DNA of 64,000 bases from Balanoglossus misakiensis. Taxonomy: Eukaryota > Hemichordata. Location of the stretch: NCBI GenBank assembly GCA_040954595.2, contig CM082589.2:8928001-8992000 (forward strand), written 5' to 3'. The translations under genes and the position numbers were made by a program. Positions within the stretch are counted from its first letter, which is position 1, and each line of letters begins with the position of its first letter. The notes beneath the pieces are model-generated. The model had not been told where the DNA came from, made no database searches, and was given only the letters and a program-made list of their open reading frames with translations. Below, in pieces: positions 33,705 to 46,026 of the stretch.

Positions 33705-34871
33705 GGGCTATTTTTCACCGTCCACTGAATGATGACGGAGCTCAGCTAGTGCCCTCGAGCGATATGTTTTCCAGTCTTAGAATATCCAAACGAAAACACA
33801 CCAAGTTTTCTGCCAGTTGTTTGTATTTTAATTTTCTGGCGTTGAACAAGCCGCAATGACTGTGTCTCGGACTATTTTGCAGACACACATGTTAAACTAG
33901 GTTGTCGGCATTGACAGTCCCATAAATAATATGGTATCGACCAGTGCAGGCCCACGTTCCCGTCCGCAGTTCATTTTCAACTTGAAAATTATTTTCATAG
34001 TACAGTATTATAAGGTTATAACCGGAGCACGCCCTCAACAGGGTTGACCTTTGGCCTGTCACAATAGCACTCGATCGCCATGACTCATGAGACTCGAGTG
34101 TCGGTGCGTCGACCAGAAGTAATATTTATATTGATTTATTGTGTCTTCAACTTGAGTCATGTCGAGCTGAATCAAGGAGTCATGGTCCAAGCAATGATGA
34201 GACAGGTAGAATACAGTTTTCAGCCACGATATGATGTGATACACGACTAAACCAAAACGCCTGCAGAATCGTAGCTCGAGGTTTTACCTTGTGAGTATAA
34301 TGTAGAATGTGTGTATTGACGGAAACATTAGACGCCGTCCACACACAATTCCACGTAAAAATCCGCATGCATGTGAGTAAAACTCTGTAGTATAGGCAGT
34401 TACAGCCCTGCGTACAGGTCTGTGTGTTCCAGGCGTTACACGGGGCTAAGGCAGTGAGTAATATGGCGAAGTATGCCCCTGATATTGGCCCTCCAATAAA
34501 CATCTCATATTTTTCTATGTTTCTCTGTGTGTTGACCAATAAGGCGGGTACGTTTACACCTTTGGTTATAATCCAGCAACAGGCCTGGTTTGGCATGCAT
34601 ATGTGCCTGGTGAAATTCCTCCAACACCTCTTCAGGCCCAAAATAAATAATGATAGCTCCCTTAGACAGCTTCAAGTTGTAATTATATATAACTGTTGGC
34701 CTGTAATTCCTCGACCAGTAAACTAGTACAATTTACTGTCTCAGACTTTAACAGTTTACATCGATAACAATATTCAACTTGCAAATAAGCGTATGTGAAC
34801 ACGAGGAAGCACACCTGGTATGATACCAGTTTATTTGAAATAATGACATTTGTTATTTGTCATCCTTTTAG
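33705..34871. other. Unassigned sequence upstream of a candidate exon
   Basis: Positions about 34410-34444 are the reverse complement, with one mismatch, of 18928-18962 in the 1403-bp element. A plus frame at 34424-34726 starts there but no family is recognised. Confidence 0.4.
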
Positions 34872-34945
34872 ATATGTGGGATCGGGAATACTACTCTCCC
34901 AAATATGGTTCAATCAGGCCACAGATTTTGGAGGAAAACTATAAG
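34872..34945 (+). CDS. Candidate coding exon A (24 codons from ATG)
   Basis: Preceded by CCTTTTAG and followed by AAG/GTATGT. From ATG at 34874 it reads MWDREYYSPKYGSIRPQ and then ILEENYK, ending in phase 0. Composition looks protein-like and unlike the surrounding repeats. I do not recognise the family. It pairs in phase with candidate exon B 1.3 kb downstream. No further exons could be found, so this may be part of a larger gene whose other exons are small or beyond recognition. Confidence 0.35.
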
Positions 34946-36250
34946 GTATGTTAATTTTGAAATGCAATTACAACAAATATATTTAGTTTTGGGTTTAATA
35001 ATACTGATAAGTTGGTATTTACTATGCATATTTATATATTTGTGAACACAATACTGAAGGCCAAAATAAAAACGTGCTGTTACGATTACCCCACCTACCC
35101 TTATTTTAACCCCGCCGACCCTACACTTTTTAGAGCTTCGTAAATCTAAAAGTAAAAATAGCGATGTCAAATATACAAAATTTATGAAAAATGAGAAATA
35201 AAAAAATAGCAAAATAAAAAAATATCCCTACCTACCTACCCTATTTTTGAAAACCAAGTAATTGGAACAGCACATTTTTTTTGGGGGGGGGGGCCTAATT
35301 CTGATCATTTGGATTTTTGGTGAGAACTCTTCTTCTGGTAGTAATTCTGTAACAGATTTGACATTTAAGAGGTTGCTTGTTTGAATTTCGCTGTCTGTAT
35401 TATGAGCATGCTGTCTTTAAAATTCCATTAGTTTGTCGGGTAAATATATTAATGTGTATACTGGGAGCTGTGATCAGATACCAAATAAGTCAATTATCTT
35501 TGAATATGTTGGTGATAGTGACAATAGTCATCTATCATGGAAACATGATGCCAATGAATGGTATGGGTGACATGTTGCTAAACCGATGGCTGACCAAATC
35601 CCATGAGTGGAGGTGACTATAGCTCTTCCAGTTGTAAATGGACAAAATCTCTCTTTTTTGAGCTTTTTTCATGAATTTTGTGAAAAGCTGTTTCTGAAAT
35701 ACATGTACTGGTTAACTGTAAGACTGAACATTCATGGTGTCTACCAACATATATTTACCGTTGAGTCAACTTTTGTCCATGGAAACTTGACTGCACAGCC
35801 AATGTCTGTCAAAGCTGTGTGGCATATTTCTTCATGTGCCTCTGTTTTTGTTATGCACTGTGAAGGCCAGGGCAACTTTGGGGAAGGGAATTTGTTGCAT
35901 CATTAGAGTTGATCAAAATGTTTTAGGGGGAAGGGAACTGCCAATACACACTCTTGAACATTGCTGCAAAGACTTCTCAATCGAAACACACACATAGCAA
36001 CCAGCAATCAGCCAGCATTTTTCTAAAATGGGCTAAAAACTCATTGCTCCAATGGCCGTCATGCCATGTGATGTGACTTACATGTAGCATGCATAAATGG
36101 TTTTGTACCATGCACCGCCCTGTTCCCCCCTATCATTGCTTCAAAATATCAGGTTTGAGCATTTAGGACTTTGACAATTGACACTGTGCTGCAATTCCTG
36201 AAAGCGTCTTTTATAATCCTAAATGATTATTCTTCCTATTTCATTTACAG
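34946..36250 (+). other. Possible intron between candidate exons A and B
   Basis: Starts GTATGT and ends TTTCATTTACAG. It includes a T/G homopolymer at about 35272-35291 and some CCTACC phrases. No other feature is recognised. Confidence 0.35.
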
Positions 36251-36328
36251 AGAATTAGGCATAGGCAAAGTGTCCGCAGACATAGAGCAGGAGCACGAGA
36301 CGAAAAAGTGAGCGTGTTGCGTTGCATG
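36251..36328 (+). CDS. Candidate coding exon B (26 codons)
   Basis: Strong splice sites on both sides: TTTCATTTACAG before and ATG/GTAAGT after. The open phase-0 frame reads RIRHRQSVRRHRAGARDEKV and then SVLRCM, an Arg-rich stretch. It is compatible in phase with exon A. The family is not recognised. Confidence 0.4.
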
Positions 36329-38504
36329 GTAAGTGATTCACAACAATGGTAGATAGCCTGAAAGTGAATTCTCTTTTCATATCTGTAACCCAGAAATAGC
36401 CAAACACATTTTGTTCACACATGGCACAAGTGACTATGTGCTTTTAAAGCTTCTTTTAAAGCTTCTATATGAATATCCGCTTTTCATCTCTACTTGGAGC
36501 TTGTCAGATACCAGTAGGCTGATTGTCCTGAAATGTCTGTCATGTTGTATGTTCATACAAGTTCAATCACATGATACAGAAGTTCCATTTGATTATTTTC
36601 CTTTGCGGACTTCAATATGCATTTAGAATTTACTATGCATAAATTTAACAAAATTGCGTCCAGGCAATTGAAAAACTGTAATAGAACACCACCGTACCGG
36701 TACATTATTACAAAGTTTTATATATTAATGTCATGTTGCCTGAGTGAAAATTGTAACATTTCTGTGTATTTCTGCATTATTCGTATCTTGTAAGCCTTGC
36801 TGAATACAATTTGCAAATTTGCACTTGTGGTGTATGCATCCTTCATTATCTTTGTGTAATTATGGTCAAATATTGTGAAATATGCAGGATTTTGCATTAA
36901 CTGAACCACTGATGATAATCGTTATGGAAATGTACCTTTTATTGTACATACTTTATGTAACAAACCATTACTGATGTTTTCTGCCCTGGCAAGTTTTTAA
37001 GCATTGTTCAATCAGATTCTGCAATGATGGAAACAAAATAATATATGCTACATTCTGGCAAATGGGGATATAGCTAATACTAGTATGAATTTTTGAGTGC
37101 CTGAGATGGCTATCTGTAACATGAGTGTACTACATGCAATTAAGTCACACATATAAGGTGGGTCATGGACTTTCAAATACGTGACAGCGCCCTCTATTGG
37201 TTGGATATGTACATGTAGATGTCAAATTCGAACTACAGAGGCTCACGAGAGTGAACAGTTAAAGCAACATAAAGGAAATATTGGGTTTTTAAAAAACAAA
37301 CTTTTGGCATTGCAAAAAGACTCAGTATACAAAATCATGTAGTAATGACATGTTCTGCCAGATTTAGCCTGTCATCTGGACCAGATCTTGAATGAGAATT
37401 AACCTGGAGGTCAGTGAGAGAGGGCTTCCATAATGAGCATTCAGGAACAGATTTTCATTTTATTTGATTGAGCTAGTCATGAAACTTCTGCAACCACACA
37501 TGAAAACAGTAACAATTTTAATGGTATAAGAACATATTTTCATCAAGTTGACCATGAAGTTAGACAAATCAGTAGTTTGATTTTAGAAGAAAACACCCAT
37601 TTTTTTGTTAATTTTAGTTGTTTATGGCACCATTTTCTGGAAATTTTGCGGGGAATTTTTTCTCATTTGTTTTCAAAAAAGGTATGCGAAATGAAATGAA
37701 CGTTGGAATTTTTGATACCTCTTAAGAGGAAATGATGTCTGCGAATGGTATGGGCTATTATGTATTCTCTGCGCATGCACAACAGTTTGACAATGTTTGA
37801 ACAATTGTCTTGCAAATGATATCTGCTACCTGTTAATTTTATGTCTACTATTTTCACAGTTGCAGTTTGTGACATGTCGTTGACTAATAGAATCTCACAC
37901 TCCCAAGGACCTGGGATCATATTTCTCACACGAGTTGGGGATTTTCCCTCCCACACCTGCCTGTTGCTCGTGTGGGACAAAATATCGAAGGCCTCGTGAA
38001 ACAGTCTGTGTTTTTTTTTGTAAGGGGGGGGGGTGACTTACAGTCCCTCAGGTTACAGACATATGCTCATGGCCAGTCAACATGTTTATATAACTGTCAG
38101 ATTGTGAAATATGTACAACTCAAGTGCTACTCACACATGTATACATGTACCAGTCACAGATAGCCTTCTGCAGTGTACTCTTACACTTGCTAAATGTGAT
38201 GGACTCCAGTAATTTTACACACACAAAAGCACAGGCTTCAGAGAACAGACAATTTGTGGTCAAAAAATGTATTGTTCTAGCACAACTATGTGTTAGTTGT
38301 TATCAGTTGAACCTTTGTCCCCACTACCCAGAAAAGCCTAATGTAAGTAGCTAAATGATTGTTCTGACCTCTTACTCTTAGCCAAGTGTACTTTCATACA
38401 ATATTTAAAGGAAAGCGGTCGTCGGACCGAGTTGGTGCCCCCCCCCCCCAATGAGAATATGTCCCCTCATACCAGAGCAAACCCAACTGCAGTCGGCACG
38501 ACCT
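36329..38504. other. Unassigned sequence
   Basis: AT-rich, with a T run and G run near 38010-38032 and a C run near 38440. Minus frame 37980-37663 (105 aa) has no recognisable motif. No exon following B could be supported. Confidence 0.4.
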
Positions 38505-38510
38505 ACTAGT

Positions 38511-40000
38511 CCTGTTTCATAAGTCAGGTCCATGACATATGTACCGACATCTGTGATTGGTCCATCTGGTAATCTTAGGTCCACTTGCGGCACGCTGATT
38601 GGAGGGACCATATGTGTTAGGTCTTATCATTATGTATTATTCACTAGACCTTGTAGGTTAGGTCTTATTACTATGTATTATTCACTTTACAGCTCCCTGA
38701 TTGGTTAATGTGTAGGTCTGGTCCTCCAGTGTTCACTGCCTCATTATGCAGGACCTTGTAGGTTAGGTCTTATTTATATGCATTTATTCAATTTTCAGCT
38801 CCCTGATTGGTTAATGTGTAGGTCTCCAGTTTTCACTGCCTCGTTATGCAAAGTCTTTTGTACTTTCTGAATACTGTTGTCGTATTCTGTCTGGCATGCT
38901 ACCTGCGCATGGTCGAAGCTCGCGATCGATCCCAGTGTATAAAGAAAGGCACTCATATAATGATTGGATTTCACCTTTTCCTTCACTATTCATGGCATTT
39001 TATGTGATACTGTGAACTAGATACTCGAAATAAAAATTGCCAGGAGAAAGTTCGCATTTATTTCCAGTGGCGGTTTGTTGAAATGGGCTAGTGTTTTGTT
39101 ACGTAATGTCTTTCAGCGCATCACTTCATGTAACACCTGGCTGAATACGAAGTGTGTGCTATTCATTCGAGCAAACCAAAAATATCTTACAATAGAAATG
39201 TTTAGAATAGCATTGCATTTCTTTGGGAAACCTCATTAGTTGCTTTACAGGTATGATTACTTTTATTGTATTTCTTTCACGAAGCTGCACCGTCATAGTT
39301 CCATTTTTATGAAAACAATATACGAATGTATAAACGGACGACGTGCTCCTTATCACAACATCTTCGTCAAAACAAATTTACTTTAAAATAGTAATAACAA
39401 CAATAATAAAATTGATGGTGAGAAGTAGGAGGGTGATTAAAAAAAAATACAACTGTTAGCTAAAATGCTTAGATGAGTTAATCAGATTTTCAAAGTTCAC
39501 CTAAAAGATCATTTAATCTTTCCAGGGTGCGGTTTATGTTGGAGATAGTATCAGTCAGGCTATTTCTCAGAAAATCAATGAACGATCTGCGGACACCTCG
39601 AATAATGTGTTACCACAACGCTAGCCAGGAAGCACATGGGACATTTCACAATGAGGCAGTGAACACTGGGGGACCAGACTGACACGTTAACCAATCAGGG
39701 AGCTGTATGGTGAATAAATACATATTAATAAGACCTAACCTACAAGGTCCTGCATAATGAGGCAGTGAACACTGGAGGACCAGACCTACACATTAACCAA
39801 TCAGGGAGCTGTAAAGTGAATAATGCATAGTAATAAGACCTAACCTACAAGGTCTGGTGAATAATACATAGTAATAAGACCTAACACATAAGGTCCCTCC
39901 AATCAGCGAGCCGCAAGTGGACCTTAGAGAAGCGGATAAACCAATCAGAACATGTAATACGTGTGCAAAGGACCTGTAATGTAGGTCATTTTGAAACAGG
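38511..40000. mobile_element. 1490-bp TIR element with inverted subterminal tandem repeats
   Basis: CCTGTTTCA at the left and TGAAACAGG at the right are flanked by ACTAGT at 38505-38510 and 40001-40006. Because ACTAGT is a palindrome and the TIR may include T/A, the true TSD could be CTAG or ACTAGT. Subterminal regions hold a ~106-bp repeat (CTCCCTGATTGGTTAATGTG, CTTGTAGGTTAGGTCTTATT) in opposite orientation at 38620-38880 and 39640-39930. No transposase frame is seen. Confidence 0.8.
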
Positions 40001-40004
40001 ACTA

Positions 40005-41126
40005 GTGAAACGCCTATCTGTAATCCAGACCAACCGATTCCTTATTTGACGTTGTTTCCGTCTGTTTCGAATACCGAACCACTATAACGTATTCACTTTC
40101 TAAAATGTCGAGTGAATCTACAAGTTGTCATTTGGGAGTTGATATTGTATTTCGTTTTTCGATTTTCGAAAATTGAATTACAAACAGGGTTTCACAGTTC
40201 TACCAATCGTGTGTTCTTTTACTGGAAAGTTAGGGAGCTAGCTATTAACCATTGCTACATTTTGTTCTGTTTTGAGGGAAAACACCCGACGTGACGTTCT
40301 TTTTGGCCCAATACATCTTCAACCAAATACATTGACGACGCATCAACACATTTCCCGACAGCATTTTCAGTTGAACCACTGTAACCGGCATTTTTAGTTC
40401 ATAAATTTCATCGCATACACGGATGCGGATCGACATTTTCCGTTCAATTCAGTGCACGTAACCTTGAATGCCAGTACACTAGCCTTGCCATGCGAACTAA
40501 AACAAGTTTGCTTGAACTTCTACAACTAATTAAATATTAATGAAAAGTAAAACAATTAACTAATGAGATACCGGGACATAATTCAAGAAACGCCTATGCC
40601 TGATTTATGTAAATTGTGCTGCTTTCATAGCGTGGGAACGTCCACTTCTTCACTAATACATGTCCCAAATATAGCTATGTGTAAATTTACGGTTAAGGAG
40701 ATATCGTTGAATATTCATAAAAAGAAAACATTAAGCCAATGGGATTTTAGAATGTAGAGTGAAGGGAGTGTCTATGACCTTCATGACATTGATGTATTGA
40801 TCTTTATTGTCAGAAGGGTCATTGGAACGTCGGATGTATTCCCTTAAAACGTAGCAAAATGTAACAATGTAGCAAGGGTTAATGGCCAGCTCCCTAACTT
40901 TCCAGTAAAAGAACACAGGATTGGTAGAACTGTGAAACCCTGTTTGTAATTCAATTTTCGACAATCGAAAAACGAAATACAATATCAACACCCAAATGCC
41001 AACTAACTTGTAGATTCACTCGACATTTTAGAAAGTGAATACGTTATAGTGGTTCGGTATTCGAAACAGACGGAAACAACGTCAAATAAGGAATCGGTTG
41101 GTCTGGATTACAGATAGGCGTTTCAC
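40005..41126. mobile_element. Foldback-like element with ~290-bp TIRs
   Basis: 40005-40291 and 40828-41126 are inverted repeats with few mismatches, starting GTGAAACGCCTATCTGTAAT. The central ~535 bp carries no recognisable gene. Flanks give no clear target duplication (ACTA versus TTGG). Its left edge coincides with the right ACTAGT duplication of the neighbouring element. Confidence 0.85.
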
Positions 41127-41544
41127 TTGGCCGCAATTAGCCACGGACCATTTCAGCTGTTAATGAAATGATATTCCCATCCCTATCTTTGTACTGGTAC
41201 TAAGCTATAAGTAAACTGTTACACTTATCCCAAGCATAGTACTGGTATTATAACTGGTAGTCCAATGCCATGCCCATCCCCTTGCTGTGTTAATTGATAA
41301 TAAAGTGTCATACCCTCCCCTTGTTCTGTACTGTTGCTGTTAATAAAATGTTATGACAATCCCTCATTGTACTACATGTAATACTTAACTGTAAGTACAA
41401 TATCATGCACATCCCCTGCTTTTTAGTAAAATGCCATGCCTTCCCCTAGTTCTGTACTATAACTGTTAGTCAAATGTCATGTCCAACACTCACTTTGTAC
41501 TATAAGTTACCAATAATAAAAATGTCATGCCCTCCCTGCTTCTC
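41127..41544. repeat. 1.73-kb tandem family, unit 1, 5' part
   Basis: Matches 47336-47757. Internally it is an older degenerate ~45-55-bp repeat around GTTAGTAAAATGTCATGCCC and CTAGTTCTGTACT. It is interrupted at TATA by the 4.48-kb element. Confidence 0.85.
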
Positions 41545-42455
41545 TATACAGTCTGATCTCAGCCTATTAAAATTCGCCTAAACCTTACAACAGAGAGCCT
41601 CGTTTTCACTTCTATCCAATATGGCGGCCTACCGAAAACTTGAAACCTGCATGCTGGCATGAAAAGAGGTGTACACGCTTTAATTTTGGATGACAAGGTG
41701 CGTTTTCCATCAATTATTGTCTAAATGGATGTTATCTTACGCTTTATGACGCTCGTTTTAGCTGTAATAAATTATTTTGAAACCCTGCATACTGGCGATG
41801 TGGCAGTGACTCGATCGTACGATGTTATGCATGTGAATGCTAATGTTTGAGAAGCGATACAGAAATTAGAGGGTCTTGAGCAGAGGCGTAAATACGGTTT
41901 TTCACAGGGTCTATGTATTAGCTATAACAGTGCCAAGTTTGGTTTGCCTACGGTGAAGCACATTGACGCGGGGCAGTGTTGAATGTGACCTCTCAAGCAA
42001 CATACTATATGTATAGGACCTCCGTAAGGGTGTTTCGACTGCGTAACACGGAAACTCAGCAGATCAAATCACAGTCCCCGGGAGTCTGCCGGGACTTTAC
42101 ACTGAACATAACATTGCAGATGAGTTATGAGACAATCAATGCTCGATAACAGCCTAGGTTTTGACAATGGATATTAGTGTGTTTTAGAGATTAACCCGGA
42201 TAAGTGGCGGTCTGCATAGACAGTATGTACATAGTATGCATAGTGGTGACTGTGAGGTTAATCTGACAATGAAATCATGGTTACTACAACAGACTACACT
42301 GGTCTAACTCTCCTTCTTTCTGACATTGATTGGTAATTTGGCAATTTTTAAAAACATTTTTGTTGTTCTTTTTGATTATTTCAAATTTAAGAATTTTATG
42401 TATATTTTTTCAATCAATAAAATTATTGCCAGCCTTATAATTCTACATTTAGTTT

Positions 42456-42731
42456 TCTAACTCCATATCTGAATAATCACTGTAATTATTTGTATCATTT
42501 TCATATGCATTTGTTGTACTCTCTTGTAAATCTTCCTCAGGTAATTGGTATTCCTGTTCTACCTCTTCTATCTCTAGTATGTCAAACGTTTCAAAAGTAT
42601 CCACCATTTCTTCATTCATAATCATTTCTAGAATCGAATCATCTTCACTTACTCTGTCAATATAACTTCTACTGGTGTTTTCACCACTTCTAGTGTTTTC
42701 ACAGTTTGTTATGTATAGTGGTCTTTATGGA
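42456..42731 (-). CDS. Acidic ORF fragment in the 4.48-kb element
   Basis: An open minus frame of about 90 codons, running from a possible acceptor near 42735 to the stop at 42456. It includes YITNCENTRSGENTSRSYID, EEVEQEYQLPEEDLQ and the C-terminal YSDYSDMELEN. The steady acidic bias and lack of stops suggest a 3' exon, perhaps of the element's own protein. Family unknown. Confidence 0.35.
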
Positions 42732-43753
42732 GTTTAGAATGTTATTCCTTCCATCCGTGGCATTTGCCATAGACCTCAGCAGTCTATTTAAAACCAACAA
42801 ACTATCTCTACTCTTGGAGGAAAACACAAACGACCCCTTTCTCACCATTATGAAAAGCTTCACAAAGACAAAGTATGTTGCAGTTAAAAGACTGAAAATG
42901 ACTATAGAAAAATATGACTTGCATAGACAGACTGATAAATGCCCAATCAGTTACTATGCCCAGACTGGACAAAAGCCTTTCACTGTCACTCTGCACTGAC
43001 AGCCCAGACAAATGCCAGTTCACACACACACCCTGAAAAGACTAGACTAAATATCAGTTCACAAAAACTCTGCACAGTGCAGACTAGACAATTGTCAGTC
43101 AAACTAAAACCACACAGACTACTCCTACACAGACTGGAAAATACCTGTTCAGTAATACTCAAACAATAACAGTTAATGAAATTTACCTTTTTAATTTTTA
43201 TTGTCAAATAAATACAATATAATATATAAAAGGTAACAACTGAGGAAAGCAAGATTAATAAAGGAAACTCCTGAATGCAAAAAAGTGTGAGAACTGGCCA
43301 CCAACCACACTAAAGGCAGACTCACTAAAAGTAAAACACCGATCGATCAGCACACTGACGCACTTCTTTCTTCGTTGTCTCCTGAAAGACAAAGAAACAA
43401 ACTGTTAGGCGTACGATAATTATTGGTGAAGTTCTCAACAAGAGATTTGAGAAACACTTGCTCCGGCTTCAACACACACACGACACTGCTGCAACAGTGC
43501 ACGCCAAGCAAGGAATGATGCTGCCCAGGAAACTTTTCCTCCGGCGCGCTTACTTAAAGTCCATGTCCTGTCACATTTTGCTCCGTTTTGTTGTCATTAC
43601 TCATTTGTATCCGAGTTATCGCTGTTTCTATTATTGTTACAGCGAAATAAAATATTACAATACAAACTAGTATATATATTGGTATTAAATATCAAATATG
43701 GATGTAAATATATTGCGCCAATCTTTAAAAAAACGCCCGAAAAGTTGTAGTGT

Positions 43754-44107
43754 GTGCAGAAAATCAGCGCGAATTTTCCGGAAATTGCCGAGTACGCGCC
43801 GTTTTCACCCCATACACCTGTGACGTCACTAGTGGAACACATAAACAAACATGTCTGCCATTCGTACGGCGCGGTGCCTGCGGTGGTGCACGATTTTGAA
43901 AGTGAAACCGATGACTGGGGCTGCATGACTTGTGATGCCAGAAGTGACAGCGAAGGTGGTGATATTGACCAACTTGTAGAGGCTATCGTAATGTCTAGCC
44001 AATATCATTACACATTTTCTAGAACATCGACACGTCACTATGTTCGAAGTGCTAGTGCTGCACAGCTGAGCGATATTCAGTCGCATCAAACAGTCGACAC
44101 ACGCTAA
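43754..44107 (+). CDS. ORF of 117 codons in the 4.48-kb element, unknown
   Basis: The frame includes VVHDFESETDDWGCMTCDA and then an acidic stretch SDSEGGDIDQLVEAIV. No domain recognised. A CRE-like TGACGTCA and ACTAGTGGAACAC lie within it and recur inverted near 45175, which favours regulatory or repeat sequence over a gene. It could be a degenerate first exon. Confidence 0.25.
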   Translation: MQKISANFPEIAEYAPFSPHTPVTSLVEHINKHVCHSYGAVPAVVHDFESETDDWGCMTCDARSDSEGGDIDQLVEAIVMSSQYHYTFSRTSTRHYVRSASAAQLSDIQSHQTVDTR

Positions 44108-46026
44108 AATTTAAAATTGTGTGCATATTTAGTTAGAATGGAAATCACTCGGCAAAATGTTGATATTTATACAGCAGCAATTTGTGAATGTTGGCAATGT
44201 GTACTGTATCGTGCCATCGTGACTTGCCGTGCCGTTTTTGTTTTATGTTGACAACATTTACCACCCAATCCCATGGCCATGCAGTGTTATGCACATGTGC
44301 GACGTGGTGAAAGTCTAATCGTTGCAAGAGAAAAGTAAATAGACCCAAAAATATCTAGACAGTATTTAAATGGTTGTGTAAATATGTCAAATATTTCATC
44401 TAGTGACGATTGGCAAATTAAAAATCATAGATTCGGCACCGTTAGCAACCGAACGCATCCATAGCACAGCCAAGGCCTCAATCATCAATGGCGTTTGTTG
44501 GAAGCGAGCGTTTTCACCAGCGGACTTGCGTAAACCATGCGTAAACCAATGGAGGAGGTAAATTAAAACACAAAGAACCAAAACCCAAATACATGTAATC
44601 GGTGTTTTTTAATAAATTGATTTAATAAAATGTCTTAGCACGGTAGTTGTTGCTGTTTTTATACGTATCCTAAATACGAACAACTTCCGAGCAGCTAGCA
44701 GTTGACCTAGTGTTTAGGGTTCACCCGTAAATATCTGACATTTCTGAATGCGACGACGCGTCGTAGTACATGTACTAGCTTCCAAACACGGCCATGTTTG
44801 GAATTTGGAAGCGGGTTGCTGCATTTGTGGGGAAAATAAATCGTTGGTATTTACTGTTTATGTGATTTTAAGGAGGGTACGGCACCTGGAACTAAATCCA
44901 GCCTCGTCCTATAACCTGCTGACCATTGTACGTATCAAACGAAGTGATCTGGCGCGCACAAGTGTGCACCACAAATGATACCTGTCTCGCATTTTATTCA
45001 GTCAGTACGCCTAGTAACCCGTTTCAAAGCTACTCCTGGGTCACTGGGAAAGCTCTTCATCGATATACCGTCGTTAAATTCATGTTGCTACACCAACCAA
45101 CAACACCGTATTTCACAATTTTTGAAGTAGACGCCGGCGTTCAATGCACAACGCAAGTCATGATATTCTTTTGTGTTCCACTAGTGACGTCGTTTTCCCA
45201 TTAGGGACGCGCGACATCCGAAACTTCACGATCAGCGGCATACCACAAAAGTCACCCCAAAATTACGTTTTTTTCTGTTAAAAAACACATTTTTGAAAGA
45301 TTTGTTTTGCCCTTTTCCAGGAAAAATAGTATGCTTGGACATGACATCGTTTATTCCTGTTTAAATTAATGTAAAATTTTGCCAGGACCTGGACTTTAAG
45401 GTCTACGATGACGTCTGGACACCTACTGTCCCATCATTGCGCCAAAAATCATGTCCAATCAGAGCTCTTAGCAAGAAAATAACGAAATTGGACCGGGACA
45501 TAATGATCGAAAATAGCTTGCCACAGTCGCGCATTCGCTACTTCCGGGTATGGATTCCTTCCGCCGCCATGTTAGAACATGGTACATACACACACTCAGT
45601 AAACAGGCATTCGCAATTTTTCCGGACCTTCAGCAGACTAAAAATACGCAAATTTCGATAAAACAATAATCAACTCAACTATTTATGTCCATTTTCGATT
45701 TTTAAAAACCGGCACATAGACGCGGGGCAGTGTTGAAAATCACGGAAAAATCGTGGATGTCCTTACGGGCACACCACTCGAAACGAGTATGACCTAATTC
45801 TTTGGACTAACAATGGCGTGAAATATGATAGAAATAGCAACTTACCGGGTATACGTCAGTTTCAGGATGAGAATAATTCTTCTAACACAGTATTAAGCTG
45901 GAAAAGTGAGATTATCGGTACCTCGGGAAAAAATCCTAACGGACGCATACTTAAGCACGGGGGCGCTGTTCATTTGAAATGATTTTATGCAAATGCATGT
46001 AAATTAGGTACCCTGAAATCAGACTG
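44108..46026. other. Remainder of the 4.48-kb element, no gene recognised
   Basis: Short frames only. It contains the second GACGCGGGGCAGTGTTGAA phrase at 45719 and a right-hand GCCGCCATGTT motif at 45563. Confidence 0.4.

Larger units (their letters stand above)
41549..46026. mobile_element. 4478-bp TIR element with TATA TSD
   Basis: Termini CAGTCTGATCTCAG and (inverted) CAGTCTGATTTCAGG are flanked by TATA at 41545-41548 and 46027-46030. The related units at 47750 and 49100 read TCTCTATAGTTG without the element: a paralogous empty site that fixes borders and TSD. The interior has a minus acidic ORF, a plus ORF at 43754, a degenerate ~50-bp CAGACTG repeat at 42925-43165, and the phrase GACGCGGGGCAGTGTTGAA at both 41965 and 45719. 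CATGGCGGC-type motifs face inward near both ends. I recognise no transposase; a 4-bp TSD alone does not decide the superfamily. Confidence 0.88.
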
